From Micrococcus sp023147585 (lineage in GTDB: Bacteria > Actinomycetota > Actinomycetes > Actinomycetales > Micrococcaceae), in assembly GCF_044872765.1 (NCBI RefSeq), contig NZ_CP085253.1:558001-622000 (forward strand): DNA of 64,000 nt. The letters run 5' to 3'. The position numbers and the translations under genes were made by a program. Shown here piece by piece: positions 53,045 to 62,496 of the stretch (position 1 is the stretch's first letter; every line of letters begins with the position of its first letter). The notes under the pieces were generated by a model. That model was not told the origin of the DNA. It worked only from the letters and a program-made list of their open reading frames with translations, and ran no database searches.

Positions 53045-54405
53045 CCGCACACGTCCGGGTTGGAGGCGCAGTACTTCTGGAACTCGCGCTGGTGGGCGCG
53101 GTGCTCCTCGTACGTCTTCGAGAACTCGGTGTGCCCCGTGGCGATGTCGGTGGTCACCCAGTAGTAGTCCTCGGACGGCTCGGGGTGCACGGCGGCCTCC
53201 ACCGCGGCGTCGGAGGGCATGCCGATCGGCCCCGGCGGCAGGCCCCGGTGCTGGTAGGTGTTGTAGGGGTTGGACTCGTCGGCGCGCTGGGCCTTGGTGA
53301 ACTGGAGGCTGCGCGCCCCAAGCCCGTAGTTGACGGCCGAGTCGATCTGCAGCAGGCCGTGGGTCTCCGTGTTGTCCGGCGCGAGCCGGTTCTCGATGAT
53401 GCCCGCGACCCGCGCGTAGTCCCGTGGCAGGGCCTCGGCCTCGAGGAGGGAGGCCAGGGTGACCACGCGCATCCGCTCGTCGGCGTCGCTCACCCCCTGC
53501 TCGTCGAGGAACTCGAGGCGCGGGCGCACGAGCCTGTCCAGGATCTGCTCCGGCGTCGAGTCCACGGAGATCCGGTACTCCCCCGGGTCGAGCCACCCCT
53601 CGAGCGAGTCGGCCCCCTCGGGGACGCCGTACCGCTGCGGATCGCTGGCCGCGGCGTCGAACTCCTCGCGGGAGTGGCCCGTGGACTCCACGAGGGCGTC
53701 CAGCGTCTCTGTGAGCCACTGGCCGCGGTTGACGAGCACGTAGTGCACGGCGCCCTGGTCCCGGCCCTGCAGCACGGCGAGGGCGTCGGCGGCGGGCATG
53801 CGCTCGCGCAGCACGAAGTCGCCGGCACCGATGGGCCGTTCGCCCGACTCCTCGGCCTCGCGCCGCAGCGCCGAGGCCGAGCCGACGATGCCCTTCTCGT
53901 CCAGGCGCTCCGCCACGGACTGCAGGGACTCCCCCGGGCGGACGGTGAACGTGACCTCCTCGCCCGAGGCCTCGGCGTGGTCCGCCCCGGCGAGCATGGA
54001 GCGCAGCGCCAGTGCGGCCACGACCACGAGGGCCGCCGCCACGGCGAGCAGGACCACCCGGCCGCGGCGCCGCCGGTCCCCCCGTCCCGTGCCGGCCGCG
54101 CGGGCCGAGCCGGTCATGACGGGGCGCCGTGCGGTGCCGCCGACGACGGAGGGGCCCGCGGCGCGCGACCCCCGCCCGCGATCCACGGCTCCAGCCCGGC
54201 GCGGGGAGCGTCCGGCGCGCAGCCGTCCCAGCGTGCCCGCGAGGGCGCCCCCGCGGACCGGCGGCGGGGCGGGCGCGGGCTCCGGCTCGCCGGGCTCCTC
54301 GGCGTCCGAGAGGTCCGCGGTGAGGTCCTCGTGCTCCACGAAGCCGAACACGTCGAGGTCGTCGTCCTCCGGGTCGTGGTCGTAGCCCCGGCGTGTCTCG
54401 TTCAC
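53041..54405 (-). CDS. mltG: Endolytic murein transglycosylase MltG
   Basis: 454 residues from GTG 54405. MltG cuts nascent glycan strands and sets their length. A 130-residue disordered, Arg/Pro-rich cytoplasmic part precedes one transmembrane helix (VVLLAVAAALVVVAALALRSML). Outside are a LysM-like subdomain (VTFTVRPGESLQSVAERLDEKGIV) and the catalytic YceG domain with MRVVTLASLLEAEALPRDYARVAGIIENRL (catalytic Glu in the E-A-E part) and LQIDSAVNYGLG. Overlaps ruvX and aroE by 4 bases. Confidence 0.95.
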   Translation of the reverse strand: MNETRRGYDHDPEDDDLDVFGFVEHEDLTADLSDAEEPGEPEPAPAPPPVRGGALAGTLGRLRAGRSPRRAGAVDRGRGSRAAGPSVVGGTARRPVMTGSARAAGTGRGDRRRRGRVVLLAVAAALVVVAALALRSMLAGADHAEASGEEVTFTVRPGESLQSVAERLDEKGIVGSASALRREAEESGERPIGAGDFVLRERMPAADALAVLQGRDQGAVHYVLVNRGQWLTETLDALVESTGHSREEFDAAASDPQRYGVPEGADSLEGWLDPGEYRISVDSTPEQILDRLVRPRLEFLDEQGVSDADERMRVVTLASLLEAEALPRDYARVAGIIENRLAPDNTETHGLLQIDSAVNYGLGARSLQFTKAQRADESNPYNTYQHRGLPPGPIGMPSDAAVEAAVHPEPSEDYYWVTTDIATGHTEFSKTYEEHRAHQREFQKYCASNPDVCG

Positions 54406-54902
54406 GGCGTCTCCTCCGTCGTGGCCGGCTGCCCGGCCCAGGCGCCCGTGCGGCGCTGCTCGTCGATGGCCGCCTGCAGGATGGCGACGGCCGCCGCCTG
54501 GTCGATCACCGACCGGCTGTCCTTCACGGTGCGGCCGGCGCTGCGCAGGCCCGCCTGGGCTGTGACCGTGGAGAGGCGCTCGTCCACGAGGTGGACGGGG
54601 ACCGGACGGCCCGCGGCGCCGAGGGCGCGCTCGAGGCGCGCCGCGTAGTCGAGGGCGTCCTGCGTGGACGGCGTGTGCTCCCCGCGCAGGTTGACCGGCA
54701 GCCCCACATACACCACCACGGCCTCGTGCTCGTCCACGTGGCGCACGAGCTCGCCGAGGTCACGGCCGTGCCTCGCGTCCCGCCGCAGCGTGGCCACGGG
54801 GGTGGCGAGGAGGCCGTCCGGGTCGGACGAGGCGACGCCGACGCGCGCGCGGCCGACGTCCACCCCGATCGCGCGCCCGCGGCGCACCTCCCACGAGCTC
54901 AC
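54402..54902 (-). CDS. ruvX: Holliday junction resolvase-like / pre-16S rRNA nuclease (YqgF)
   Basis: 166 residues from GTG. RNase H-like fold: GVDVGRARVGVASSDPDG at the N-terminus with the first catalytic Asp, VVVYVGLPVNLRGEHT, and VHLVDERLSTVTAQAGL with the later acidic residue. In E. coli the homologue matures the 16S rRNA 5' end. Coupled by 4-base overlaps to alaS upstream and mltG downstream, the standard actinobacterial order. Confidence 0.94.
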   Translation of the reverse strand: MSSWEVRRGRAIGVDVGRARVGVASSDPDGLLATPVATLRRDARHGRDLGELVRHVDEHEAVVVYVGLPVNLRGEHTPSTQDALDYAARLERALGAAGRPVPVHLVDERLSTVTAQAGLRSAGRTVKDSRSVIDQAAAVAILQAAIDEQRRTGAWAGQPATTEETP

Positions 54903-57610
54903 GCCGCGGCCACCGCCGCCCGCACGGCGTCGAGGGCCGCGGCCACGGCGGAGGCGTCCTGACCGCCGCCCTGGGCCACGTCGTCCTTGCCGCCGCCCCC
55001 GCCGCCGAGCACGCGCGTGGCGGTCTTGACCATGGCGCCGGCCTTGAGGCCCGCCGCGCGGGCGGCCTCGTTGGTGGCGACGACGACGAGCGGGCGTCCC
55101 TTCGCCTCACCGGTGAGCGCCACGAGCACGGGGGTGCCGGCCGCGTTGCCGCCGGCGGACTCGATGCGCGAGCGCAGGTCGAGCACGAGGGTGCGCAGCT
55201 GGTCGCCCGCCACCTCGCCGGCGTGGTGGGTGAGGACCCGCACCGCCGTGCCGGCCGTCGTCGTGACGTCCTGCGCGCCCGCGGCGAGCTGGCCCGCCTG
55301 CGCCTGCAGCTGCTTCGCCTGGAGGTCGGCGATCTGCTTCTCGGCCGCCTTGAGGCGGTCCATCGTGGCGGAGATGCGGTCCTTGAGCTGGTCGGCCGGG
55401 GCCTTGAACATCTCCGAGAGGTCCGAGACGAGGGTGCGCTCGGTGGCCAGGTGGCGGAAGGAGTCCAGGCCCACGAGCGCCTCGACGCGGCGGTTGCCCG
55501 AGCCGACCGACTGCTCGCCGAGCAGGGTCAGGGAGCCGATCTGCGCGGTGCGGCCCACGTGGGTGCCGCCGCACAGCTCGCGGGACCAGGCGCCGTCGAT
55601 CTCGACGACGCGCACGCGGTCCCCGTACTTCTCGCCGAAGAGGCTCATGGCGCCGAGCGCGCGGGCCTCCTCGATGCCCATCTCCTGGGTGAGGACCTGG
55701 TGGTCGTCCCGGATGGCGATGTTGACGACGTCCTCGATCTCCGAGCGTGCGCCCGCCGAGACGGACTCCCCCCAGCGGAAGTCGAAGCGCAGGTAGCCCT
55801 CCTTGTTGAAGGAGCCGGACTGCGTGGCGTCGGGGCCCAGGACCTGGTGCAGGGCGGCGTGCACGAGGTGCGTGCCCGAGTGCGCCTTCTCGCCGTCGAG
55901 GCGGCGCTGCAGGTCGATCTGGCCGAGCGCCTCGGCGCCCACGGGCACCTCGCCCTCGAGCACCCTGACCCTGTGCACCGAGAGGCCGTTGACGGGCGCC
56001 TGGACGTCGAGGACCTCGAGGCGGAAGCCGTCGCCGGTGATGAGGCCGGTGTCGGCCGCCTGGCCGCCGGACTCGGCGTAGAACGGGGTGGCGTCCAGGA
56101 CCAGCTCGAGCTCGGTGCCCGCTGCCGCCGAGGGGACCTCGGCCCCGTCGGAGAGCAGCCCGCGGATCACGGACTCGGTGGTGTGCTCGGTGTAGCCGGT
56201 GAAGTGGGTCTGGCCCTCGGAGCGCAGGCGCTGGTACACGGCGGTGTCCGTGTGGCCGGACTTCTTGGCCTTGGCGTCCGCGCGGGCGCGGTCGCGCTGC
56301 TCGGTCATCAGGGTGCGGAAGCCCGCCTCGTCGACGGCGACGCCGGCCTCCTCGGCGATCTCGAGGGTCAGCTCGATCGGGAAGCCGTAGGTGTCGTGCA
56401 GCTCGAAGGCGTCCGCGCCCCCGATGCCCGTCCCGCCCGTCTTCGCGGCGCCGACGGCGGCGTCCAGGCGCGCGGTGCCCGCGGCGATGGTGCGCAGGAA
56501 CGCCTTCTCCTCGGCGTAGGCGATGCGGGAGATGCGGTCGAACTCGTCCGCCACCACCGGGTAGACGCCCTTCATGGCATCGCGGGAGACGGGCAGCAGC
56601 TCGGGGAGCACGGGCTCGGTGACGCCCATCAGGCGCAGGGCGCGGACCACGCGGCGGATGAGGCGGCGCAGCACGTAGCCGCGGCCCTCATTGCCCGGGC
56701 CAACGCCGTCGCCGATCAGCATGAGGGAGGAGCGCACGTGGTCGGCCACCATGCGCAGGCGCACGTCGTCCTCGTAGTGCGGGTCCGCGGGATCCTCGGT
56801 GGAGGTGTAGTCCCGGCCGGCCAGCTGCGCGGCGCGGTCCAGCACGGGGCGGACCTGGTCCGTCTCGTACATGTTCTCCACGCCCTGGAGGATCATCGCG
56901 AGGCGCTCGAGGCCGAGGCCGGTGTCGATGTTCTTGTTCTGCAGCTCGCCGGCCACGTCGAAGTCGTCCTTCGAGCGCACCGCGGAGAGCCGGTACTGCA
57001 TGAACACGAGGTTCCAGATCTCGATGTAGCGGGTGTCGTCCGCCTCCGGGCCGCCCTCGGCGCCGTACGCGGGGCCGCGGTCGTAGAAGATCTCGGAGCA
57101 CGGGCCGCCGGGGCCGGGCTGGCCCGTGTTCCAGTAGTTGTCGTCCTTGCCCATGCGCTGGATGCGCTCGACGGGGACACCGACCTCCTCGCGCCAGATG
57201 CGGGCGGCCTCGTCGTCCTCCTCGTACACCGTGACCCACAGCCGGTCCGGGTCCAGGCCGAAGCCGCCGTCGTCGACGGAGGAGGTCAGGAGCTCCCAGG
57301 CCAGGGGGATGGCCTTCTCCTTGAAGTAGTCGCCGAAGGAGAAGTTGCCGCACATCTGGAAGAACGTGCCGTGGCGGACGGTCTTGCCGACCTCCTCGAT
57401 GTCCGCGGTGCGGATGCACTTCTGCACGGACACGGCGCGCGGCGCCGGCGGAGTCTGCTCGCCCAGGAAGTAGGGGATGAAGGGCACCATGCCGGCCACG
57501 GTGAAGAGCAGCGACGGGTCCGGGGACACCAGCGAGGCCGAGGGCACCGGGCGGTGGCCCTGCTGCTCGAAGTAGGCCGTCCAGCGGCGTGCGATCTCCT
57601 GCGACTTCAT
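54899..57610 (-). CDS. alaS: Alanine-tRNA ligase
   Basis: 903 residues from ATG 57610. It charges tRNA-Ala and edits mischarged Ser and Gly. Class II catalytic core (VPSASLVSPDPSLLFTVAGMVPFIPYFLG, CIRTADIEEVG, FEMCGNFSFGDYFK-like segment). The editing domain has the zinc ligands in HSGTHLVHAAL and CGGTHV, and a C-terminal coiled coil plus DHHA1-type domain ends GGGGGGKDDVAQGGG. Complete. The upstream gene overlaps its start by 4 bases. Confidence 0.98.
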   Translation of the reverse strand: MKSQEIARRWTAYFEQQGHRPVPSASLVSPDPSLLFTVAGMVPFIPYFLGEQTPPAPRAVSVQKCIRTADIEEVGKTVRHGTFFQMCGNFSFGDYFKEKAIPLAWELLTSSVDDGGFGLDPDRLWVTVYEEDDEAARIWREEVGVPVERIQRMGKDDNYWNTGQPGPGGPCSEIFYDRGPAYGAEGGPEADDTRYIEIWNLVFMQYRLSAVRSKDDFDVAGELQNKNIDTGLGLERLAMILQGVENMYETDQVRPVLDRAAQLAGRDYTSTEDPADPHYEDDVRLRMVADHVRSSLMLIGDGVGPGNEGRGYVLRRLIRRVVRALRLMGVTEPVLPELLPVSRDAMKGVYPVVADEFDRISRIAYAEEKAFLRTIAAGTARLDAAVGAAKTGGTGIGGADAFELHDTYGFPIELTLEIAEEAGVAVDEAGFRTLMTEQRDRARADAKAKKSGHTDTAVYQRLRSEGQTHFTGYTEHTTESVIRGLLSDGAEVPSAAAGTELELVLDATPFYAESGGQAADTGLITGDGFRLEVLDVQAPVNGLSVHRVRVLEGEVPVGAEALGQIDLQRRLDGEKAHSGTHLVHAALHQVLGPDATQSGSFNKEGYLRFDFRWGESVSAGARSEIEDVVNIAIRDDHQVLTQEMGIEEARALGAMSLFGEKYGDRVRVVEIDGAWSRELCGGTHVGRTAQIGSLTLLGEQSVGSGNRRVEALVGLDSFRHLATERTLVSDLSEMFKAPADQLKDRISATMDRLKAAEKQIADLQAKQLQAQAGQLAAGAQDVTTTAGTAVRVLTHHAGEVAGDQLRTLVLDLRSRIESAGGNAAGTPVLVALTGEAKGRPLVVVATNEAARAAGLKAGAMVKTATRVLGGGGGGKDDVAQGGGQDASAVAAALDAVRAAVAAA

Positions 57611-58020
57611 GCGGTGGGGTCCTTCGAGATGGTGGTGGTGGACGGGGAGGCGGTGGTGCGGGGCGCACGTGCGGGCGGCGCGGACGACGACGGCGTGTCC
57701 AGCGTCTCCCCCGCGATGACGGTGGCGCGCGTGGCGAGGGCGGAGACCCACGGCGGGGCGTCCGTCTTGAGGCGCTCGGTGAAGCGGTTCATGCCCTCGG
57801 CGAGGGCCGTGGCCGCGGCGTCGCCGGCCGCCTGGCCGAGGTCCTGGGCGATCGTGTCCGGGTCGATCCCGGCGCGCTGGGCGAAGCGGCGCCCCAGGTC
57901 GGGGGCGCCGTGCGCGGCGGAGGGGCGGGCGGCGTCGGGCTCGACGAGCGGGCCGAACGCGCGGTGGGCGTACCACCCCGCGGCGGAGCCGGCGGTCAAC
58001 AGCAGCAGTGAGCGGAGCAT
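57607..58020 (-). CDS. Small membrane-anchored protein of unknown function upstream of alaS
   Basis: 137 residues from ATG 58020, overlapping alaS (ATGA). The first 20 residues are hydrophobic (RSLLLLTAGSAAGWYAHRAF) and look like a membrane anchor or uncleaved signal. The middle is helical (RFAQRAGIDPDTIAQDLGQAAGDAAATALAEGMNRFTERL) and the end is Ser/Thr/Pro-rich. Homologues in this slot are common in actinobacteria but have no known function. Confidence 0.8.
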   Translation of the reverse strand: MLRSLLLLTAGSAAGWYAHRAFGPLVEPDAARPSAAHGAPDLGRRFAQRAGIDPDTIAQDLGQAAGDAAATALAEGMNRFTERLKTDAPPWVSALATRATVIAGETLDTPSSSAPPARAPRTTASPSTTTISKDPTA

Positions 58021-58092
58021 GGCTGGCCCTCCTTCGGGAGCGTGCGGATACCGGGTTCACCTTACCGGGACGCGCGGACGGAGCCGGGGACG

Positions 58093-58132
58093 CCGCAGGC
58101 CCGGCACCTCGACGAGGTGACCGGGCCTGCGG
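58093..58132 (-). terminator. Terminator after rpsD
   Basis: An 18-bp stem: CCGCAGGCCCGG (58093-58104) with CCGGGCCTGCGG (58121-58132), and CACCTC (58105-58110) with GAGGTG (58114-58119); one bulged A, 3-base loop. Located 47 bases beyond the rpsD stop on the minus strand. Confidence 0.8.
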
Positions 58133-58178
58133 GACGCGCGCGGCGTCGTCGTCCGGGACGGGTCCCGGAGGAGAGGGA

Positions 58179-58805
58179 TCAGCGCGCGTAGTACTCGACC
58201 ACGAGCTGCTCCTCGCAGGTCACGGGGACCTCGGAGCGCTTGGGGCGACGGGAGAGGGTGGCCTGGAGCCTCTCGATCTCCACGGTCAGGTAGCCCGGGG
58301 TGGTGGGCAGGACCTGCTGGTGGGCGCCGGCGGCGGCCAGCTGGAAGGGGACCATCTTCTCGGAGCGCTCGTGCACGTGGATCATCTGGCCCGGCTTCAC
58401 GCGGAAGGAGGGGATGTCGACGCGCTTGCCGTCCACCATGATGTGGCGGTGCACGACGAGCTGGCGGGCGGCCTGGATGGTGCGGGCGAAGCCGGAGCGC
58501 AGCACGAGGGCGTCGAGGCGCATCTCGAGGAGCTCGACCAGGTTCTCACCGGTCAGGCCGGCGGTGCGCTTGGCCTCCTCGAAGTAGCGGCGCATCTGGG
58601 CCTCGCGGATGTTGTACTGCGCGCGCAGACGCTGCTTCTCCTTCAGGCGCACCGCGTAGTCCGAGTCCTGCTTCTTGCGGGCGCGGCCGTGCTGACCGGG
58701 GCCGTACGGACGGCGCTCCATGTACTTCTCGGCCTTGGGGGTCAGGGCGATGCCCAGAGCGCGGGAGTGCCGCACGGTGCGGCGGGTGCGCAGGTTGCCA
58801 CTCAT
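58179..58805 (-). CDS. rpsD: 30S ribosomal protein S4
   Basis: 208 residues from ATG 58805, with AAGGAA upstream. S4 starts assembly of the 30S body. RRTVRHSRALGIALTPKAEKYMERRPYGPGQHG at the N-terminus (without zinc-finger cysteines, the C-minus form), YNIREAQMRRYFEEA, and the S4 RNA-binding domain MRLDALVLRSGFARTIQAARQLVVHRHIMVDGKRV. Monocistronic here, with its own terminator. A TTGACG box at 58865-58860 (minus strand) may be the -35 of its promoter. Confidence 0.98.
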   Translation of the reverse strand: MSGNLRTRRTVRHSRALGIALTPKAEKYMERRPYGPGQHGRARKKQDSDYAVRLKEKQRLRAQYNIREAQMRRYFEEAKRTAGLTGENLVELLEMRLDALVLRSGFARTIQAARQLVVHRHIMVDGKRVDIPSFRVKPGQMIHVHERSEKMVPFQLAAAGAHQQVLPTTPGYLTVEIERLQATLSRRPKRSEVPVTCEEQLVVEYYAR

Positions 58806-59081
58806 GGTGGTTCCTTCTTTCCTTGACATGCGACACGGTTCGGGTTTGTCTCCGCGCCCCGTCAAGCACCCGCGCGGGCGCGGGCGACGGTGAGGGCGTG
58901 GAACCTGGCCTCCGCGTGATCCTCCGGAGAGCTGAGGGGCGTGCCGCCGCCCGTCATCCACTGATGCGCTGCGCGGTCCGCGCCGGAGCGCAGGCACACG
59001 GGGTGCCCGCCGATCGGCGCGGGGGGATCAGTCTGCGGCGCAGCGCCTGCCAGACCGGTCAACCCTACCAGAGCCGCGGGC

Positions 59082-60548
59082 TCAGTCCTGCCCGCGGACG
59101 ATGCGCCGCAGGGCCGCCACCTGGTCCACGAGCCGCTTCTCATGGCCGATGGGCTTGGGCCGGTAGTAGTCCTTGCCCACGAGCGGGTCCGGCGGGTACT
59201 GCTGGCGGGCGACGGCGTGCGGCTCATCGTGGCTGTACACGTACCCCTTCCCGTGGCCGAGGTCCGCCGCGCCGGCGTAGTGGGCGTCCCGCAGCGGCGG
59301 CGGAACGAGCCCGCCGTGGCCCGCGCGCACGTCCGCGATCGCCTCGTTGATCGCCGTGTAGGAGGCGTTCGACTTCGGCGCCGTGGCCAGGTGCGTCACG
59401 GCCTGCGCGAGGATGATCCGCCCCTCCGGCATGCCGATCAGCTGCACCGCCTGGGCGGCGGCCACGGCGGTCTGCAGCGCGGTGGGGTCGGCCATCCCGA
59501 CGTCCTCGGAGGCAGAGATCACGACCCGCCGGGCGATGAACCGCGGGTCCTCCCCCGCCTCGAGCATCCGCGCGAGGTAGTGCAGCGCCGCGTCCACGTC
59601 CGAGCCGCGGATCGACTTGATGAACGCGGAGATCACGTCGTAGTGCTGGTCGCCGTCCTTGTCATAGCGCTGGACCGCGTGGTCCATCGCCTGCGCGGCG
59701 TCCTCCGCGGTCACGGTCACGGGCGTCCCGGCCTCGGCGCCCTCTCCCCCGGTGGACGGGTCGCCGTCCGCCTCCGCGGGATCCGCCCCCTCGGCCGCGG
59801 GGCGGTCGTCGCGCGCCCGGTCCAGTCCGACGCCGGCGGCCGCCTCCAGCACCGTGAGGGCCCGTCGGGCGTCGCCGGCGGCCATGCGCACGATGTACTC
59901 CCGGGCCTCGTCCGTGAGGGCGACCGCGCCGTTGAGCCCGCGCTCGTCCGCCACCGCCCGGTCCACGAGCCCCACGATGTCCTCCGCGGTGAGCGGCCGC
60001 AGCGTCAGCAGGAGCGACCGCGAGAGCAGCGGCGCGATCACCGAGAAGCTCGGGTTCTCCGTGGTGGCGGCCACGAGCACGACCCAGCGGTTCTCCACAC
60101 CGGGCAGCAGCGCGTCCTGCTGCGCCTTCGTGAACCGGTGGATCTCGTCCAGGAACAGGACGGTGGTGCGGCCGTAGAGGTCGCGCTCGCGCAGGGCCTG
60201 CTCCATCACCTGGCGCACGTCCTTCACGCCCGCGGTGATGGCGGAGAGCTCCGTGAAGGTGCGCCCCTCGCCGCGCGCGATCACGTGCGCGAGCGTCGTC
60301 TTCCCGATCCCGGGCGGCCCGTACAGGATCACCGAGCTCGGGCCCGCGGCCTGCGAGGCGGGGTCCGGCTGGGCGAGCTTGCGCAGCGGCGAGCCGGCGT
60401 GGAGCAGGTGACGCTGGCCCAGGACCTCGTCGAGGGAGCGCGGCCGCATGCGCACCGCCAGCGGCGCGGACGGGTGCGTCCCGGCGACCGTCCCGGCGGG
60501 GCCGGGGTCGTCGTCGGGGGTGAGCGCGGCGGAGAAGAGGTCGTCCAT
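59082..60548 (-). CDS. rarA: Replication-associated recombination protein A (MgsA/RarA AAA ATPase)
   Basis: 488 residues from ATG 60548. The ATPase acts at stalled forks with SSB. Walker A GPPGIGKTTLAHVIA, Walker B VLFLDEIHRF, sensor 1 ATTENPSF and the arginine-finger region SRSLLLTLRPL are present. A 45-residue acidic insertion (about 265-295) separates the AAA lid from the C-terminal tetramerisation domain (RGSDVDAALHYLARMLEAGEDPRFIARR). A -10-like TACGCT lies just upstream of its start. The 276-bp gap before it (58806-59081) contains no convincing gene. Confidence 0.95.
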   Translation of the reverse strand: MDDLFSAALTPDDDPGPAGTVAGTHPSAPLAVRMRPRSLDEVLGQRHLLHAGSPLRKLAQPDPASQAAGPSSVILYGPPGIGKTTLAHVIARGEGRTFTELSAITAGVKDVRQVMEQALRERDLYGRTTVLFLDEIHRFTKAQQDALLPGVENRWVVLVAATTENPSFSVIAPLLSRSLLLTLRPLTAEDIVGLVDRAVADERGLNGAVALTDEAREYIVRMAAGDARRALTVLEAAAGVGLDRARDDRPAAEGADPAEADGDPSTGGEGAEAGTPVTVTAEDAAQAMDHAVQRYDKDGDQHYDVISAFIKSIRGSDVDAALHYLARMLEAGEDPRFIARRVVISASEDVGMADPTALQTAVAAAQAVQLIGMPEGRIILAQAVTHLATAPKSNASYTAINEAIADVRAGHGGLVPPPLRDAHYAGAADLGHGKGYVYSHDEPHAVARQQYPPDPLVGKDYYRPKPIGHEKRLVDQVAALRRIVRGQD

Positions 60549-60677
60549 CCCCTCCAGCGTAGGCCTCCCCCGTGCCGGTCACCCCGTGGAGAGGTGGGCG
60601 TCAGCGCGGGGTCACCCGCGGTTCACCCGCATGGCATAGATCTCAGGGGTACCCCCGCACCCCAGCACAGGAGCCCC

Positions 60678-62423
60678 ATGCGCACCCTGCACCGCCTCGC
60701 CGCGGCGACCTCCGCCGTCGCCCTGTCCGCCGCCGTCGTCGCCCCGATGACCGCCGCCGCCCCGCCCGCCCACGCGAAGGCCCACGGGCGCTCCGCGGCC
60801 GTCGCGTCCGGCGACGCGGCCGGCAGATCCGTCGAGCTGACCCCCGCCGGCACGCACGAGACCGGTGTGTTCGGCGAGTCCGCCGCCGAGATCCCGGCCT
60901 TCGACCCCACCACCGGCCGCCTGTTCGTGGTCAACGCGGAGAAGGGCGCGATCGACGTGCTGCGCGTCGGCGCCGACGGCGCCCCGACCGCGGAGACCGT
61001 CCTCTCCGCCGAGGGCCTGGCCACCGCCGACGGCTCCATCACGGACGAGGGTGCCACGGTGAACTCCGTGGCCGTGTCCGGCGGCGTGATGGCCATGGCC
61101 GTGGAGGCCGCGGACAAGACCGGCCTCGGCTGGGTCGTGTTCTTCGACACCGAGACCCTGGAGTACCTCGGCGGCGTCCGCGCGGGCGCCCTGCCGGACT
61201 CCATCGCCTTCTCCCCGAACGGCGAGTACGCCGTGGTCGCCAACGAGGGCGAGCCCGCCGACGACTTCTCCGTGGACCCGGAGGGCACGATCTCCGTGAT
61301 CTCCGTGCCGAAGAACGTCCAGCAGTTCTCCCGCCTGTCCCAGGACGACGTGCGCACCGTGGACTTCCGCGCCTACGACGAGGGCACCGCGCTGCCCGAG
61401 GGCGTCCGCGTGTTCGGCCCGGACGTGCAGGTTCCGGAGGGCCAGGAGGAGGCCGGCTACGTGGCCCGCAACCTCGAGCCCGAGTACGTCACCATCGGCG
61501 ACACCGGCCGCACCGCCTACGTCTCGATCCAGGAGGCCAATGCGATCGTCGCGATCGACCTGAAGTCCGCGTCCATCGAGGACTTCTGGGCCCTCCAGCT
61601 CACCGACTGGTCCCAGGACGGCGTCCTCGACGTCTCCAACGAGGACGACGCGATCACCCTGCAGAACTGGCCCGTGATGGGCGTGCCGATGCCCGACGGC
61701 ATCGACTCCTACCGCTGGCGCGGCCAGGACCTCGTGGTCTCCGCCAACGAGGGCGACTCCCGCGAGTGGGGCGACTTCGTGGACGCCGAGCGGGTGAAGG
61801 ACCTCGAGCTGTGCAAGGCCGAGTACCCGGACGCGAAGGCCCTGCAGAAGAAGGGCGCCCTGGGCCGCCTCAACGTCATCACGGACCTCGGCTACGACGC
61901 CGAGCGCGAGTGCTACTCCCAGCTGCACGCCTTCGGCGGCCGCTCCTTCTCCATCTACACCGCGGACGGCGAGCGGCTCTTCGACTCCGCCGGCATGATC
62001 GAGGAGCAGATCGCCGCGCTCATCGAGGCCGGCGAGCTGCCCGAGTGGGCGTTCAACGCGAACAACGACGAGACCCCCTCGTTCGACTCCCGCTCCGACG
62101 ACAAGGGCGTCGAGCCCGAGTCCGTCGTCGTGGGCCGGATCCAGGGCCGCACCTACGCGTTCGTGGGCCTGGAGCGCATCGGCGGCGTGATGGTCTTCGA
62201 CATCACGAACCCGACGCAGGCCACCTACGTGGACTACGTCAACGAGCGCAACTGGGACGCCGAGGGCGACGACGCCGAGGCCGGCCTGGGCGACATGGGT
62301 GCCGAGGGCCTGACCTTCGTGCCCGCGCACGAGTCCCCCTCGGGCGTGGCGCTGCTGATCGTGGCCAACGAGGTCTCCGGCTCCACCACCGTGTACGAGG
62401 TGAACCCCACCCCCGTGAAGTGA
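60678..62423 (+). CDS. Secreted choice-of-anchor I family protein
   Basis: 581 residues from ATG 60678 with AGGAG upstream. A Sec signal peptide (MRTLHRLAAATSAVALSAAVVAPMTAAAPPAHA) leads to a large beta-propeller-like domain. Repeated blade motifs include DPTTGRLFVVNAEKGAIDVL, DSIAFSPNGEYAVVANEGEP, YVTIGDTGRTAYVSIQEANAIVAID and LVVSANEGDSREWGDF, and near the end PESVVVGRIQGRTYAFVGLERIGGVMVFDI. This is the choice-of-anchor I / alkaline-phosphatase-like (mesenchyme-specific glycoprotein-like) domain. No C-terminal anchor is visible, so it is probably released. Role in phosphate supply is suspected, not shown. Confidence 0.85.
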   Translation: MRTLHRLAAATSAVALSAAVVAPMTAAAPPAHAKAHGRSAAVASGDAAGRSVELTPAGTHETGVFGESAAEIPAFDPTTGRLFVVNAEKGAIDVLRVGADGAPTAETVLSAEGLATADGSITDEGATVNSVAVSGGVMAMAVEAADKTGLGWVVFFDTETLEYLGGVRAGALPDSIAFSPNGEYAVVANEGEPADDFSVDPEGTISVISVPKNVQQFSRLSQDDVRTVDFRAYDEGTALPEGVRVFGPDVQVPEGQEEAGYVARNLEPEYVTIGDTGRTAYVSIQEANAIVAIDLKSASIEDFWALQLTDWSQDGVLDVSNEDDAITLQNWPVMGVPMPDGIDSYRWRGQDLVVSANEGDSREWGDFVDAERVKDLELCKAEYPDAKALQKKGALGRLNVITDLGYDAERECYSQLHAFGGRSFSIYTADGERLFDSAGMIEEQIAALIEAGELPEWAFNANNDETPSFDSRSDDKGVEPESVVVGRIQGRTYAFVGLERIGGVMVFDITNPTQATYVDYVNERNWDAEGDDAEAGLGDMGAEGLTFVPAHESPSGVALLIVANEVSGSTTVYEVNPTPVK

Positions 62424-62496
62424 TGCGCTGACGGGGCATGGCCCCGACGCGACCCGGACGGGCGCGCCGCGGAACGGCACGGGGCACAATGGCCCC

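Noticed and set aside
58862..59227. Possible 121-residue minus-strand gene upstream of rpsD
   Set aside because: It overlaps the end of rarA, lacks a ribosome-binding site and has no recognisable pattern.
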